From NCBI RefSeq assembly GCF_007828725.1, contig NZ_VIUW01000005.1, positions 124,001 to 188,000 of the forward strand: a stretch of 64,000 nt of DNA, written 5' to 3'. Origin of the DNA: Marihabitans asiaticum. GTDB lineage: Bacteria > Actinomycetota > Actinomycetes > Actinomycetales > Dermatophilaceae. The notes under the pieces were generated by a model, which worked only from the letters and a program-made list of their open reading frames with translations, made no database searches and was not told the origin of the DNA. Shown in pieces: positions 33,133-44,170 of this stretch. Made by a program: the position numbers and the translations under genes. Each line of letters starts with the position of its first letter. Within the stretch, counting starts at the first letter, position 1.

Positions 33133-33825
33133 TCAGACCGGACGGACCGTCAGCTCCTCGATCATCGCCTCCGGCGACGCGTCGACCGCGAGGCGCACCG
33201 TGGCGGCGACGGACTCGGGCCGCAGGTGCTCGCCGGCGTCGTAGTCGCGGCCCTGGGCGCGCTGCAGCTCGACCTGCATGTCGGTGTCGACCCGGCCGGG
33301 GTGGATCGAGACGACCCGCACCCGGCCCCGCTCCTCCTCACGCAGAGCGTCGGTGAGGGCGCGAAGGGCGAACTTCGACGCCGAGTACGAGCCGTTGCCC
33401 GGGTGCGAGCTGTGGCCGGATCCGGAGTTCAGCGCGACCACGGTTCCACCGGCGCTCCGAAGGGCGGGCAGCAGCCGGCGGGTGAGGTCGGCGACCGCCA
33501 CGACGTTGACCTCGAGCTGGGCCATCCAGTCCTCACGGGTCAGCTGCTCGACGCGGCCTCGTCGCGCGATCCCGGCGCTGTGGACGAGCACGTCGAGCCG
33601 GTCGATGTCTGCGCAGGCTCGCTGGACCGCGTCCTCGTCGAGGACATCGGCGACGAAGGGGGACGCGCTGGCCAGCTCCTCGACGGCGGCTCGGACGTCG
33701 GCCTCGTCGCGGCCGCCGACGAGGACGTGGTGGGTTCGCGCGAGCTCGGCGCAGATGGCCCGCCCGATGCCGCGGGTCCCCCCGGTGACGAGCGCGACGG
33801 GACGGTCTGCCGGTGAGGTCGTCAT
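33133..33825 (-). CDS. Short-chain dehydrogenase/reductase
   Basis: This is a 230-residue classical SDR. The NADP-binding TGGTRGIGRAI is at residues 14-24, LVHSAGIARRG follows strand 4 (a variant of NNAG), and the catalytic Ser-Tyr-Lys are in NSGSGHSSHPGNGSYSASKF. IHPGRVDTDM fits the cofactor-side loop. The substrate is unknown. Start ATG 33825 is chosen because the frame upstream has no family similarity. It lies 11 bases after the nitronate monooxygenase gene on the same strand, so the two probably form an operon. Confidence 0.85.
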   Translation of the reverse strand: MTTSPADRPVALVTGGTRGIGRAICAELARTHHVLVGGRDEADVRAAVEELASASPFVADVLDEDAVQRACADIDRLDVLVHSAGIARRGRVEQLTREDWMAQLEVNVVAVADLTRRLLPALRSAGGTVVALNSGSGHSSHPGNGSYSASKFALRALTDALREEERGRVRVVSIHPGRVDTDMQVELQRAQGRDYDAGEHLRPESVAATVRLAVDASPEAMIEELTVRPV

Positions 33826-33836
33826 GGTGGAACAGC

Positions 33837-34820
33837 CTAGGAGCCGAGCCGGTCCCCGGCACGGCGGAGGTGGTCGCGGTACGTGCCGAGCTCGGCGAGC
33901 AGCTCCGCGACCGAGCGCTCCTGCTCGAGGAGACCAGCGGCCTGCCCGGCGTACACCGGCGCCTCGGACGGGTCGTTGCGCTGGCGCGCCGCCGTCACCC
34001 GCTCGGTCACCCCGCTGGGGTCGCCGGCCTCGATGCTCGCGACGAGCTCGTCGATACGCCCGCCCCATTCCTCAGTGACCTCGTTGCGCAGCGCCCGGCC
34101 CCCGTGGTCGCTGGGCCACCCGAGGCGCAGCGCCCGGTCGAAGACGCTGGAGTAGATCGTCTCGTCGGCCCCGGCGGCGAGCACGGCCCTCTTCAGCTCG
34201 CCGGCGAAGGGGCTCTCGGTGCACACCGTGAAGGCCGTCCCGACCCAGGCACCGAGCGCCCCCGCCGCGATGACGGCGGCCAGACCCCGACCGGTGGCGA
34301 TACCGCCCGCAGCGAGCACCGGGGTCTCGCCGGCGACCTCGAGCACCTGCTGCAGCAGGGGCAAGGTGGCCACGACCCCCCGCCCGTGCCCACCCCCTTC
34401 GCTCCCCCGTGCGACGACCAGGTCGACCCCGCAGTCCAGCGCCCGCCGCGCCTCCTCGACGCTGCCGACCTGGACCGCGAGCGGCACGCTCGGGTCCGCC
34501 GCGCGCGCCCGGCGCACCGGCTCCTCGGGGTCGCCGAAGCTCAACGAGACCAGTTCCGGCCGCTGCGCCACGACAGCCTCGAGCACACCGGGCAGCTCGG
34601 GCTGCTGCCAGTTCATCAGCCCGACGCCGAACGGCCGCTCCCCCAGCTCCTCGCAGCTGCCTCGCACCGACTCCTCGGTTGCGCCGTACGCGACGCTGAT
34701 CATGCCCAGCCCCCCGGCGTCGCTCACCGCTGCGGCGAGCCGGACGTCGCTTGCCCCGGCCATCGGCGCCTGGACCACGGGCAGCGTGCGGCGCGCACGC
34801 AGGTCATCGAGCCAGCTCAT
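33837..34820 (-). CDS. Nitronate monooxygenase family protein
   Basis: This is a 327-residue FMN-dependent TIM-barrel enzyme. PVVQAPMAGASDVRLAAAVS opens the barrel. The catalytic His sits in ARGSEGGGHGRGV, and PVLAAGGIATGRGLAAVIAAGA with GAWVGTAF forms the FMN phosphate site. The family oxidises alkyl nitronates, although related 2-nitropropane dioxygenase-like proteins and trans-enoyl reductases share the fold. Start ATG 34820. The aconitase terminator lies just upstream. Confidence 0.85.
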   Translation of the reverse strand: MSWLDDLRARRTLPVVQAPMAGASDVRLAAAVSDAGGLGMISVAYGATEESVRGSCEELGERPFGVGLMNWQQPELPGVLEAVVAQRPELVSLSFGDPEEPVRRARAADPSVPLAVQVGSVEEARRALDCGVDLVVARGSEGGGHGRGVVATLPLLQQVLEVAGETPVLAAGGIATGRGLAAVIAAGALGAWVGTAFTVCTESPFAGELKRAVLAAGADETIYSSVFDRALRLGWPSDHGGRALRNEVTEEWGGRIDELVASIEAGDPSGVTERVTAARQRNDPSEAPVYAGQAAGLLEQERSVAELLAELGTYRDHLRRAGDRLGS

Positions 34821-34849
34821 GGCCGCGACGCTACCGCGAGGACCGACAG

Positions 34850-34889
34850 CGAAGGGGGGCCGGTCGCCTCGGCGACCGGCCCCCCTTCG
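34850..34889. terminator. Aconitase terminator built from an inverted pair of CGAAGGGGG motifs
   Basis: A perfect 19-bp stem (CGAAGGGGGGCCGGTCGCC at 34850-34868 and its complement at 34871-34889) with a two-base turn lies 13 bases after the acnA stop. Both arms end in the dispersed 9-mer, as in the murA terminator. Confidence 0.85.
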
Positions 34890-34902
34890 AGGTGCTGCGT
34901 GA

Positions 34903-37575
<2,673 letters not shown>

Positions 37576-37599
37576 AGCGACTCCTCAGATGTCTCGTAC

Positions 37600-37624
37600 T
37601 TATCTTGACGTCAAGATAATCATA
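37600..37624 (-). promoter_or_regulatory. acnA promoter with 20-bp palindromic operator
   Basis: TTATCTTGACGTCAAGATAA (37600-37619) is a perfect palindrome and is A+T-rich against the background. On the minus strand a -10 box TATGAT (37624-37619) precedes it, so the palindrome covers the predicted transcription start. Repression by a dimeric regulator of MarR or TetR type is a reasonable inference; aconitase genes are controlled this way in other actinobacteria (AcnR, TamR), but I do not claim the site matches either. Confidence 0.65.
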
Positions 37625-37721
37625 GCGCTGGCTCCGCCAGAGACGAAGCAAGCTCGTCCGAACACTCTCGCACGACCACCCCTGCCCGCAGCCAAGGCAA
37701 CCCTTGCTTCGTCCCCGGAGA

Positions 37722-39032
37722 TCAGCCGCGCTGGAAGGTCGCGACGCACTCCACGTGGTGCGTCATCGGGAAGGCGTCGAACGCTCGCAGAGCGTCCAAC
37801 CGGTAGCCGTGCTCGGCCAGGGGCGCGGTGTCGCGCGCCAGGGCCGCCGGGTCGCAGGCGACGTAGACGACCGTCCGCGGCCCCAGCTGCGCGATGGCCC
37901 TCACGACCGGGCCACCGGCTCCGGTCCGCGGCGGGTCGAGGACAACCACGTCGGCGCTGGGAGGGATCAGGGGTGAGCGGGCTGGAGCGGCACCCCTGCG
38001 ACCGCGCTGACGCCGGCCGCTGCGAGCCACCCCCAGGACGTCGTCCACCCGCCCCCGCAGAGCCACCGCCTGGTCCAGCCCGGCGAGGTTGGCCTCGAGG
38101 TGGCGCGTCGCGAGCGGGTCGGACTCCACCGCGACGACCTGACCTCGGGCCCCGACCGCGGCGGCCAGCGGCACCGTGAAGAGCCCCACCCCGCTGTACA
38201 GGTCGAGCACCCGGTCACCCGCGCCCGCTCCGGCGGCGTCGAGGACGGCTTCGACGAAGGCTCGCGGCGCATCCCGATGGACCTGCCAGAAGCCGCGCGC
38301 GTCGACGCTCAGCTCGTGGCTCTCCCCCGCCGCCTCGACCCGCTCGCGCACCGACACCCTCTCGGCGTCACCCGAGTCGTCGACCTCGAGCAGGAGCACA
38401 TCGCCCTCCCCGCTCGGGCCGACGACGTCGACGGCCACCGTGCCCGGGTCCAGCCCTCCGGCCCGGGCGTCCGCCGCCGCGGCGGCGATCCCCTCCCTCA
38501 CCGGGGCGTCGGCGATGGGGCAGTCCGAGATCGGGACGACGGCGTGGCTGCGGTGCCGACGCAACCCGACGAAGGGGGGAGCGTCTCCCCCTTCGCCTGT
38601 GGTCACCGCCAGCTCGACCCGGGTCCGGTAGCCCAGCCCGCCGGCGTCGTCGAGCGGCTCGACGACCACGTCACGGTCCAGCCCCGCCAGCCGCCGCAGC
38701 TGCTCCGCGACGACCCGGGCCTTCAGCTCGCGCTGGTGACCGATCTGCACGTGCTGGAAGTCGCAGCCGCCGCACCCCCCGGGGCCAGCGACCGGGCAGC
38801 TCGGCTCGACCCGACGGGCATCGGGGTGGAGCACCCGCACCGCGTCGGCCCGGACGAAGCGGTCACCGGGTGCGCCTTCGGTCACCCGCGCGAGCACTCG
38901 CTCACCCGGGATCGCGTGACGCACGAAGATCACCCGCCCGTCATGGCGGGCGACGCAGTGGCCCCCGTGGGCGACCGGCCCGACGTCGACGGCCACCTCG
39001 ACGCCGGGGACCAGCTGGTCAGCGCTCGTCAT
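37722..39032 (-). CDS. TrmA/RlmD-family RNA uracil-5-methyltransferase
   Basis: This is a 436-residue SAM enzyme that methylates uracil C5 in tRNA or 23S rRNA. A TRAM domain occupies about residues 8-70 (VAVDVGPVAHGGHCVARHDGRVIFV). Cysteines CPVAGPGGCGGC and a later ISDCPIA suggest the [4Fe-4S] cluster of the RlmD subgroup. The methyltransferase core has VLDLYSGVGLFTVPLA, VLDPPRTGAGG and the nucleophile in YVACDPAALARD. The target base cannot be named from sequence. The stop of the KimA-like gene overlaps... in fact this gene follows that permease's ATGA-type overlap at 39029-39032, lying downstream in the opposite reading order, so the permease stop and this start are shared. An inverted motif pair at 38570-38595 is inside the gene. 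Confidence 0.87.
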   Translation of the reverse strand: MTSADQLVPGVEVAVDVGPVAHGGHCVARHDGRVIFVRHAIPGERVLARVTEGAPGDRFVRADAVRVLHPDARRVEPSCPVAGPGGCGGCDFQHVQIGHQRELKARVVAEQLRRLAGLDRDVVVEPLDDAGGLGYRTRVELAVTTGEGGDAPPFVGLRRHRSHAVVPISDCPIADAPVREGIAAAAADARAGGLDPGTVAVDVVGPSGEGDVLLLEVDDSGDAERVSVRERVEAAGESHELSVDARGFWQVHRDAPRAFVEAVLDAAGAGAGDRVLDLYSGVGLFTVPLAAAVGARGQVVAVESDPLATRHLEANLAGLDQAVALRGRVDDVLGVARSGRRQRGRRGAAPARSPLIPPSADVVVLDPPRTGAGGPVVRAIAQLGPRTVVYVACDPAALARDTAPLAEHGYRLDALRAFDAFPMTHHVECVATFQRG

Positions 39033-41035
39033 CCCTCACCGCGCCGCACGTCGCCGGCGACCGGGCCGTCGAGCCGGTCCTCCATACCCTCGGAGCTGAC
39101 CAGCTGCCACGGCACGAGGCTGACCATGACACCCGGGGTGAAGAGCAGGCGGGTGCGCAGCCGCAGCGCGCTCTGGTTGTGCAAGATCTGCTCCCACCAG
39201 TGCCCCAGGACGTACTGCGGGATGTACACGACGACGAGGTCCCGCGGGTTGCCCGAGCGGATCGAGCGGACGTAGTCGACGACCGGCCTCGTCACCTCCC
39301 GGTACGGCGAGGCCAGGCTCTTGAGCTCGATCGGGATGCCCCGGCGTACCCACTCAGCCTGCAGCGCCGAGGTGTCGTCCTTCTCGACGTCGACGGTCAC
39401 CGCCTCGAGCCGGGCCGGGCGGGTCGCCGCTGCATAGGCGAGGGCCCGCAGCGTCGGCTTGTGGATCTTGCTCACGAGCACGATCGCGTGCACGCGAGAG
39501 GGCCGCAGCCGCATCGAGGTGTCGTCCTCGGCGACCGCCAGCTCTTCGGAGACCCGGTCGTAGTGGCGGCGGATCGCGCGCATGAGGAGGAAGACGAGGA
39601 CCATGGCGGCCAGGGCGAAGCCGGCGCCATGGGCGAACTTGGTGATCACGACGACGACGAGGACGGTGCCCGACATCAGCGCACCCAGGGCGTTGATCGC
39701 GCGGGAGCGGTACATGCGGCGCCGCACCTGGTTGTCCTTCGCGACGGCCAGGTGGCGGTTCCAGTGGCGCACCATGCCGGTCTGGCTCAGGGTGAAGGAG
39801 ATGAACACCCCGACGATGTAGAGCTGGATGAGCTTGGTCACCTCGGCGTCGTAGATGACGATCAGCACCACGGCCGCCGCGCCGAGGATGAGGATCCCGT
39901 TGGAGAAGGCGAGGCGGTCGCCTCGGGTGTGCAGCTGGCGCGGAAGGTAGCCGTCCTTGGCCAGGATCGAGCCGAGGACCGGGAAGCCGTTAAACGCCGT
40001 GTTGGCGGCGAGCACGAGGATGAGCGCGGTGACGACGGAGATGAGGATGACACCGGGGGTGAAGCCGGAGAAGACCGCCTTGGCGACCTGGCCCATCACC
40101 GTGTCCTGGACGTAGCCCTCGCCGACCGGCACGCCGTCCTTGAGCAGCTGGTTCGCCGGGTCGTCGACGAAGTGGACGCCGGTCCAGTTCGCCAGGGTCA
40201 CCATCGAGAGCAGCATCGTCACGGCGATGATCCCCATGAGGAGCAGCGTCGTCGCGGCATTGCGCGACTTCGGCTTCTGGAAGGCGGGAACGCCGTTGCT
40301 GATCGACTCGACCCCGGTCAGCGCGGCGGCGCCGGAGGAGAAGGCCCGCAGGAGGAGGAAGGCCATCGCGAAGGTGCCGAGCTGCTCGTACCCCTCCTGC
40401 GGCGCCAGGGACAGCTCGGCCGACTCGGCGGCGGGCAGGTCGCCCATCGAGCGCCGTATGCCCCCGACGATGGTCATACCCAGGACGGCCAGCATGAAGA
40501 GGTAGGTCGGGATCGCGAAGGAGCGTCCCGACTCACGCACCCCACGCAGGTTCATCGTCGTCAGGGCGAGGACGACCAGACCTGCGGCGAGGGCCTCGTG
40601 GCCGCGGAGGAACTCGAAGGCCGAGGCGGCGTTCTGCACCCCCGAGCTGACCGAGACCGCCACGGTGAGCACGTAGTCGACGACGAGAGCGCTCGCTACC
40701 GTCAGGCCGGCCCGCGGACCGAGGTTGACGCTGGCAACCTCGTAGTCACCACCGCCGGACGGGTAGGCGTGCACGTTCTGCCGGTAGCTGAGGACGACGA
40801 CGATCATCACCGTCGCGACCGCGAGCGCGATCTCCCACGAGTGGGTCAGCGCGATCGCGCCGCCGGCCAGACCGAGGGTCAGGAGGATCTCGTCGGGGGC
40901 GTAGGCGACCGACGAGAGGGCGTCGCTGGCGAAGACCGGAAGAGCGATCTTCTTCGGCAGGAGGGTCTCGTCGAGCTTGTCGCTGCTGATCCGGCGACCG
41001 ACGAGGACCCTCTTGAGGAGACGGCCGGATGACAC
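39029..41035 (-). CDS. KimA-like APC-superfamily potassium transporter
   Basis: This is a 668-residue protein. Residues ~30-500 contain 12 hydrophobic segments with the APC-type start IALPVFASDALSSVAYAPDEI and SYRQNVHAYPSGGGDYEVA. A cytosolic domain of about 160 residues follows, including HAIVLVSKIHKPTLRALAYA (universal-stress-like). The architecture and the SDALSSVAY motif match KimA, the c-di-AMP-regulated K+/H+ symporter of Bacillus subtilis. It is divergent, with a 44-base gap, from two trkA-type genes, which strongly supports a role in potassium homeostasis. No c-di-AMP riboswitch fits in the short leader. Its stop overlaps the start of the RNA methyltransferase gene. Confidence 0.83.
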   Translation of the reverse strand: MSSGRLLKRVLVGRRISSDKLDETLLPKKIALPVFASDALSSVAYAPDEILLTLGLAGGAIALTHSWEIALAVATVMIVVVLSYRQNVHAYPSGGGDYEVASVNLGPRAGLTVASALVVDYVLTVAVSVSSGVQNAASAFEFLRGHEALAAGLVVLALTTMNLRGVRESGRSFAIPTYLFMLAVLGMTIVGGIRRSMGDLPAAESAELSLAPQEGYEQLGTFAMAFLLLRAFSSGAAALTGVESISNGVPAFQKPKSRNAATTLLLMGIIAVTMLLSMVTLANWTGVHFVDDPANQLLKDGVPVGEGYVQDTVMGQVAKAVFSGFTPGVILISVVTALILVLAANTAFNGFPVLGSILAKDGYLPRQLHTRGDRLAFSNGILILGAAAVVLIVIYDAEVTKLIQLYIVGVFISFTLSQTGMVRHWNRHLAVAKDNQVRRRMYRSRAINALGALMSGTVLVVVVITKFAHGAGFALAAMVLVFLLMRAIRRHYDRVSEELAVAEDDTSMRLRPSRVHAIVLVSKIHKPTLRALAYAAATRPARLEAVTVDVEKDDTSALQAEWVRRGIPIELKSLASPYREVTRPVVDYVRSIRSGNPRDLVVVYIPQYVLGHWWEQILHNQSALRLRTRLLFTPGVMVSLVPWQLVSSEGMEDRLDGPVAGDVRRGEG

Positions 41036-41066
41036 GAGCAGTGAGTCTATGCCGGATCGGGGCGTG

Positions 41067-41072
41067 TACCGT
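41067..41072 (+). promoter_or_regulatory. Probable extended -10 box of a leaderless trkA transcript
   Basis: TACCGT, preceded by TG one base upstream in the run GTGTACCGT, ends seven bases before GTG 41080. It supports GTG 41080 as the start, since the longer in-frame start at 41029 would overlap the KimA-like gene. Confidence 0.5.
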
Positions 41073-41079
41073 CAGCGGA

Positions 41080-41745
41080 GTGCATTTCGTGATCATGGGG
41101 TGCGGGCGCGTGGGAGCCTCCCTGGCTCGTTCGCTCGAGCGGGGCGGGCACGACGTGGCCGTCGTGGATCAGAACCGCGACTCCTTCCGGCGCCTGGGGG
41201 CCGACTTCGCCGGGCGACGGGTGGCCGGCGTCGGCTTCGACCGGGACACCCTCATCGAGGCCGGCATCGAGGACGCCTACGCCTTCGCCGCGGTCTCCAG
41301 CGGGGACAACTCCAACATCCTCGCCGCGCGGGTCGCCCGCGAGACCTTCGGCGTCGAGCACGTCGTCGCCCGGATCTACGACCCGGACCGGGCCGAGATC
41401 TACCAGCGGCTCGGCATCCCCACCGTCGCGACGGTCCGGTGGACCGCCGACCAGGTAATCCGACGGCTGCTGCCGCAGGGGCACGCTCCCGAGCTGACCG
41501 ACGCCTCCGGCGCGCTCGTCGTGGCTGAGGTCGCGGTCAACCGCGCGTGGGTCGGGCGGCGCCTCACTCACCTGGAGGCGCAGACGGGGACCCGAGTGGC
41601 CTACGTCACCCGGCTCGGCGAAGGGATCATCCCGAGCCCGGACACCGTGTACCAGGACGGCGACCTGCTGCACCTGGTCATCCCTCGCCCGCGGGTCGGG
41701 GAGGTCGAGCGGCTGCTCGACCGCGAGCCCAGCGAGGAGAGCTGA
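41080..41745 (+). CDS. trkA: TrkA-family potassium uptake protein (first of pair)
   Basis: This is a 221-residue cytosolic gating protein. The RCK_N domain has the NAD motif VIMGCGRVGASLARSLERGG and the acidic end of strand 2 VAVVDQNRDSF; SSGDNSNILAARVARE follows. The RCK_C domain starts near residue 135 (LVVAEVAVNRAWVGRRLTHLE). It resembles CeoB of mycobacteria. It is followed after one base by the second trkA, and the two probably form a mixed complex that regulates a K+ transporter; the divergent KimA-like permease is the nearest candidate. Start GTG 41080. Confidence 0.9.
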   Translation: MHFVIMGCGRVGASLARSLERGGHDVAVVDQNRDSFRRLGADFAGRRVAGVGFDRDTLIEAGIEDAYAFAAVSSGDNSNILAARVARETFGVEHVVARIYDPDRAEIYQRLGIPTVATVRWTADQVIRRLLPQGHAPELTDASGALVVAEVAVNRAWVGRRLTHLEAQTGTRVAYVTRLGEGIIPSPDTVYQDGDLLHLVIPRPRVGEVERLLDREPSEES

Positions 41746-41746
41746 G

Positions 41747-42427
41747 ATGCGCGTCGTCATCGCCGGAGCCGGCTCGGTCGGTCGCTCCATCGGTCGTGAG
41801 CTCATCGGCAACGGACACCAGGTGCTCCTCGTCGACAAGGACGCGGACGAGGCGCGGATCGCCCGGCTGCCGGCAGCGAGCTGGTTGGCGGTCGACGCCT
41901 GCGAGATCTCCTCGCTGCAGGAGGCGGGGCTGGCCGACTGCGACGTCGTCGTGGCCGCCACCGGGGACGACAAGGTCAACCTCGTGGTCTCGCTGCTGGC
42001 CAAGACCGAGTTCGGGGTCCCGCGCACCGTGGCTCGGGTCAACAACCCGAAGAACGAGTGGATGTTCGACGAGTCCTGGGGCGTGGACGTCGCGGTCTCG
42101 ACACCGCGCCTGATGACGGCGTTGGTCGAGGAGGCCGTGAGCGTCGGCGACCTCGTGCGGATCTTCGAGTTCCAGCAGGGCAGCGCGACGATGGTCGAGC
42201 TCACCCTGCCGGCGGACAATCCGTACGTAGGGCGCCGCCTGGGCGACATCACTTTCCCTCCCGACACGGTGCTCACCGGCATCATCCGGGACGCGCGCCC
42301 GCTCACCCCCAGCGAGGACGACGCCCTTGAGGCGCTGGACGAGCTGCTCTTCCTCACCACCGAGGAGATGGAAGAAGCCCTGGCCCAGATGATGGGCGCC
42401 CGCCGGAGCGCGATCGACCAGGCCTGA
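41747..42427 (+). CDS. trkA: TrkA-family potassium uptake protein (second of pair)
   Basis: This is a 226-residue protein resembling CeoC. RCK_N starts MRVVIAGAGSVGRSIGRELIGNGH, with LLVDKDADEARIARL binding the nucleotide and VAATGDDKVNLVVSLLAKTEFG conserved. RCK_C lies at about residues 140-215 (VELTLPADNPYVGRRLGDI). RCK_C domains of this type can bind c-di-AMP, which would tie both transporters to one signal, by inference. It starts one base after the previous stop. Confidence 0.9.
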   Translation: MRVVIAGAGSVGRSIGRELIGNGHQVLLVDKDADEARIARLPAASWLAVDACEISSLQEAGLADCDVVVAATGDDKVNLVVSLLAKTEFGVPRTVARVNNPKNEWMFDESWGVDVAVSTPRLMTALVEEAVSVGDLVRIFEFQQGSATMVELTLPADNPYVGRRLGDITFPPDTVLTGIIRDARPLTPSEDDALEALDELLFLTTEEMEEALAQMMGARRSAIDQA

Positions 42428-42456
42428 GCCCGGTCAGGCCGTCGCCGCCCAGCCGG

Positions 42457-43164
42457 TCAGGAGGCTGCCGGCTCGCGCAGCAGCTCGTCGTCGGGGTCGA
42501 TCGGTGTCCGCCCGCGCAGGAGCATGGCGCCCATCACGGCTACCGCCCCGGCCCACAGCGGCCAGCCGAGCAGCACCTTGCTGATCGTCAGCCCGGCGAC
42601 GTTGTCGGCGAGGTAGAGCGGTCCCATCACCCCCACCCGGATGGCGTAGATCGCGACGAGCACGAGGGTGAGCCGGCTGCACACGCTGACGGCGGCGGGG
42701 TTGCGCCGCCACCGTAGGAAGTCGCCCTCACGCGCGGCCGGGTCCGCGGCGCCCACCATGAATCCCACGAGCGGGTACCGCGCCACGATCGAGATCACCG
42801 AGGCCACGCCGTAGGCGAGGCTGGTGAGGATCCCGGGCAGGAACGCGTCCTCGGCCCGCCCGGTGCGCAGGGCGAAGAAGGCCGCGATCGCGGTCGCAAC
42901 GACCCCCGAGAGGACGAACTGAACGGTCTGCCGCGCCGCGAGCCGGGCGAGGAGCAGCACGGCGAAGAGAGCCCCGGCCGCCCCGAGCGAGAGCACCCGA
43001 TCGGCCGTCACCGCCCAGACGACGACGAAGGCGAGCATCGGCCCGGTCGTCTCCAGCGAGCCGCGCAGCCCGCCGAGAGCGTCCGAGAGGCGGCGCAGGA
43101 TGAGCTCCTCGACGGTGGCCGGCGCCGGGGGCAGGCCCTCCTGCGGCTCGGGTGCCTCGCTCAC
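42457..43164 (-). CDS. DUF3159 membrane protein
   Basis: This is a 235-residue protein with five or six hydrophobic segments between residues 40 and 215 and the family-like stretch DAFLPGILTSLAYGVASVISIVARYPLVGF. DUF3159 is an actinobacterial family of unknown function. The start GTG 43164 overlaps the stop of the OB-fold gene (GTGA). It is the last gene of the DUF4193-dut operon. Confidence 0.82.
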   Translation of the reverse strand: MSEAPEPQEGLPPAPATVEELILRRLSDALGGLRGSLETTGPMLAFVVVWAVTADRVLSLGAAGALFAVLLLARLAARQTVQFVLSGVVATAIAAFFALRTGRAEDAFLPGILTSLAYGVASVISIVARYPLVGFMVGAADPAAREGDFLRWRRNPAAVSVCSRLTLVLVAIYAIRVGVMGPLYLADNVAGLTISKVLLGWPLWAGAVAVMGAMLLRGRTPIDPDDELLREPAAS

Positions 43165-43520
43165 GACGTCGGCAGGATCTCGTAGGCCGGGTTGTAGATC
43201 GTCGCGCCGCCTCGCCGGCGGCACAGGCGCCCCGTGGCGCGTAGGTGCCGGCCCGGCTCGACACCGGTGATCTCGCGGCGACCCAGCCACACCAGGTCGA
43301 CCGCCTCGGTGCCGTCGTAGAGCTCGGCGACGAGCGCGGGCACCTTCGTGCTCGGACGGTGGGTGACGCTGCGGACCGTGCCCCGCACCGTGATCACCTC
43401 GCGGTCGGCCCCCTCGGCGACCGGCTCGCACCCCGACCGGCTGGCCTCGCTCCGCAGCTCGTCGGCGACGAGGTCGTCCTCGGACCGGGTGAGGTCGCGC
43501 AGGCGTTGCAGCAGGGTCAT
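43161..43520 (-). CDS. OB-fold nucleic-acid-binding domain protein
   Basis: This is a 119-residue protein. After a short helical start (LLQRLRDLTRSEDDLVADEL), residues ~45-115 read as an OB-fold: VITVRGTVRSVTHRPSTKVPA, AELYDGTEAVDLVWLGRREI, PGRHLRATGRL and ATIYNPAYEIL. Such small OB proteins in this operon are conserved in actinobacteria, with unknown role. Start ATG 43520 overlaps the DUF3710 stop. Confidence 0.82.
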   Translation of the reverse strand: MTLLQRLRDLTRSEDDLVADELRSEASRSGCEPVAEGADREVITVRGTVRSVTHRPSTKVPALVAELYDGTEAVDLVWLGRREITGVEPGRHLRATGRLCRRRGGATIYNPAYEILPTS

Positions 43521-44170
43521 ACCGCGTCCTGGCGGGGCATCCGCAGGGGAAGCAGCTCGCGCGGAGCCATCGGCTCGGAGCCGCGGACCACGACGACCTG
43601 GGCGAGCACCTCGTCGAGGACGGCGCGAGCCGCGGGATCGACCGCCGCCTGGCCGGAGTAGACCGCGCGGAGCATCCACCGCGGTCCGTCCACGCCGACG
43701 AAGACGGCCGGCGCGAAGACGGTGCGGCCCTCGGGACCGGCCTGCGGGAGCCGGGCGTGCAGCTCGGTGCCGAACGGCCCGAGCTCCTCCTCCGCCGTCC
43801 CCTTGCCCGCCTCGATGGCGGCCGCCAGCTCCGAGCGGATCTCGTCCCAGATACCGCTTGAGCGGGGAGCAGCGAAAGCCTGCAGCTGCACGGTGGCCTG
43901 GTCCCGGGTGACCTGGACGGCGTTGACCGCGTCCTTGCTCTGGTCGACCTCGAGGCGCAGCTCCATCCCGGCGACCACCTGCAGCCGGAGGCCTCCGAGG
44001 TCGACCCGACCGTCGTCGGCCTCGACATCAGCAGCATCGAAGGGGCCGGTGGTCGGGCCTGAGCTGGGCTGCGGCTCGACGGCGCCGGACGACTCCTGCG
44101 TCTCAGGGGCGTCGGAGGCCTCAAGGGCCTCGGGAGCGGCCGTGCGTCCCTTGCTCTTACGTCCGAACAT
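43517..44170 (-). CDS. DUF3710 family protein
   Basis: This is a 217-residue soluble protein. The first ~45 residues are Ala/Glu/Pro-rich and probably disordered. The conserved part includes [20 protein letters not shown] and [22 protein letters not shown], then [16 protein letters not shown]. It belongs to an actinobacterial family of unknown function, always near dut. Its start lies within the last codons of dut, and its stop overlaps the OB-fold gene, so translation of the whole block looks coupled. Confidence 0.85.
   Translation of the reverse strand: MFGRKSKGRTAAPEALEASDAPETQESSGAVEPQPSSGPTTGPFDAADVEADDGRVDLGGLRLQVVAGMELRLEVDQSKDAVNAVQVTRDQATVQLQAFAAPRSSGIWDEIRSELAAAIEAGKGTAEEELGPFGTELHARLPQAGPEGRTVFAPAVFVGVDGPRWMLRAVYSGQAAVDPAARAVLDEVLAQVVVVRGSEPMAPRELLPLRMPRQDAV

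Noticed and set aside
41036-41079. c-di-AMP (ydaO-type) riboswitch for the KimA-like gene
   Set aside because: Only 44 bases separate the divergent genes, far too short for that riboswitch.
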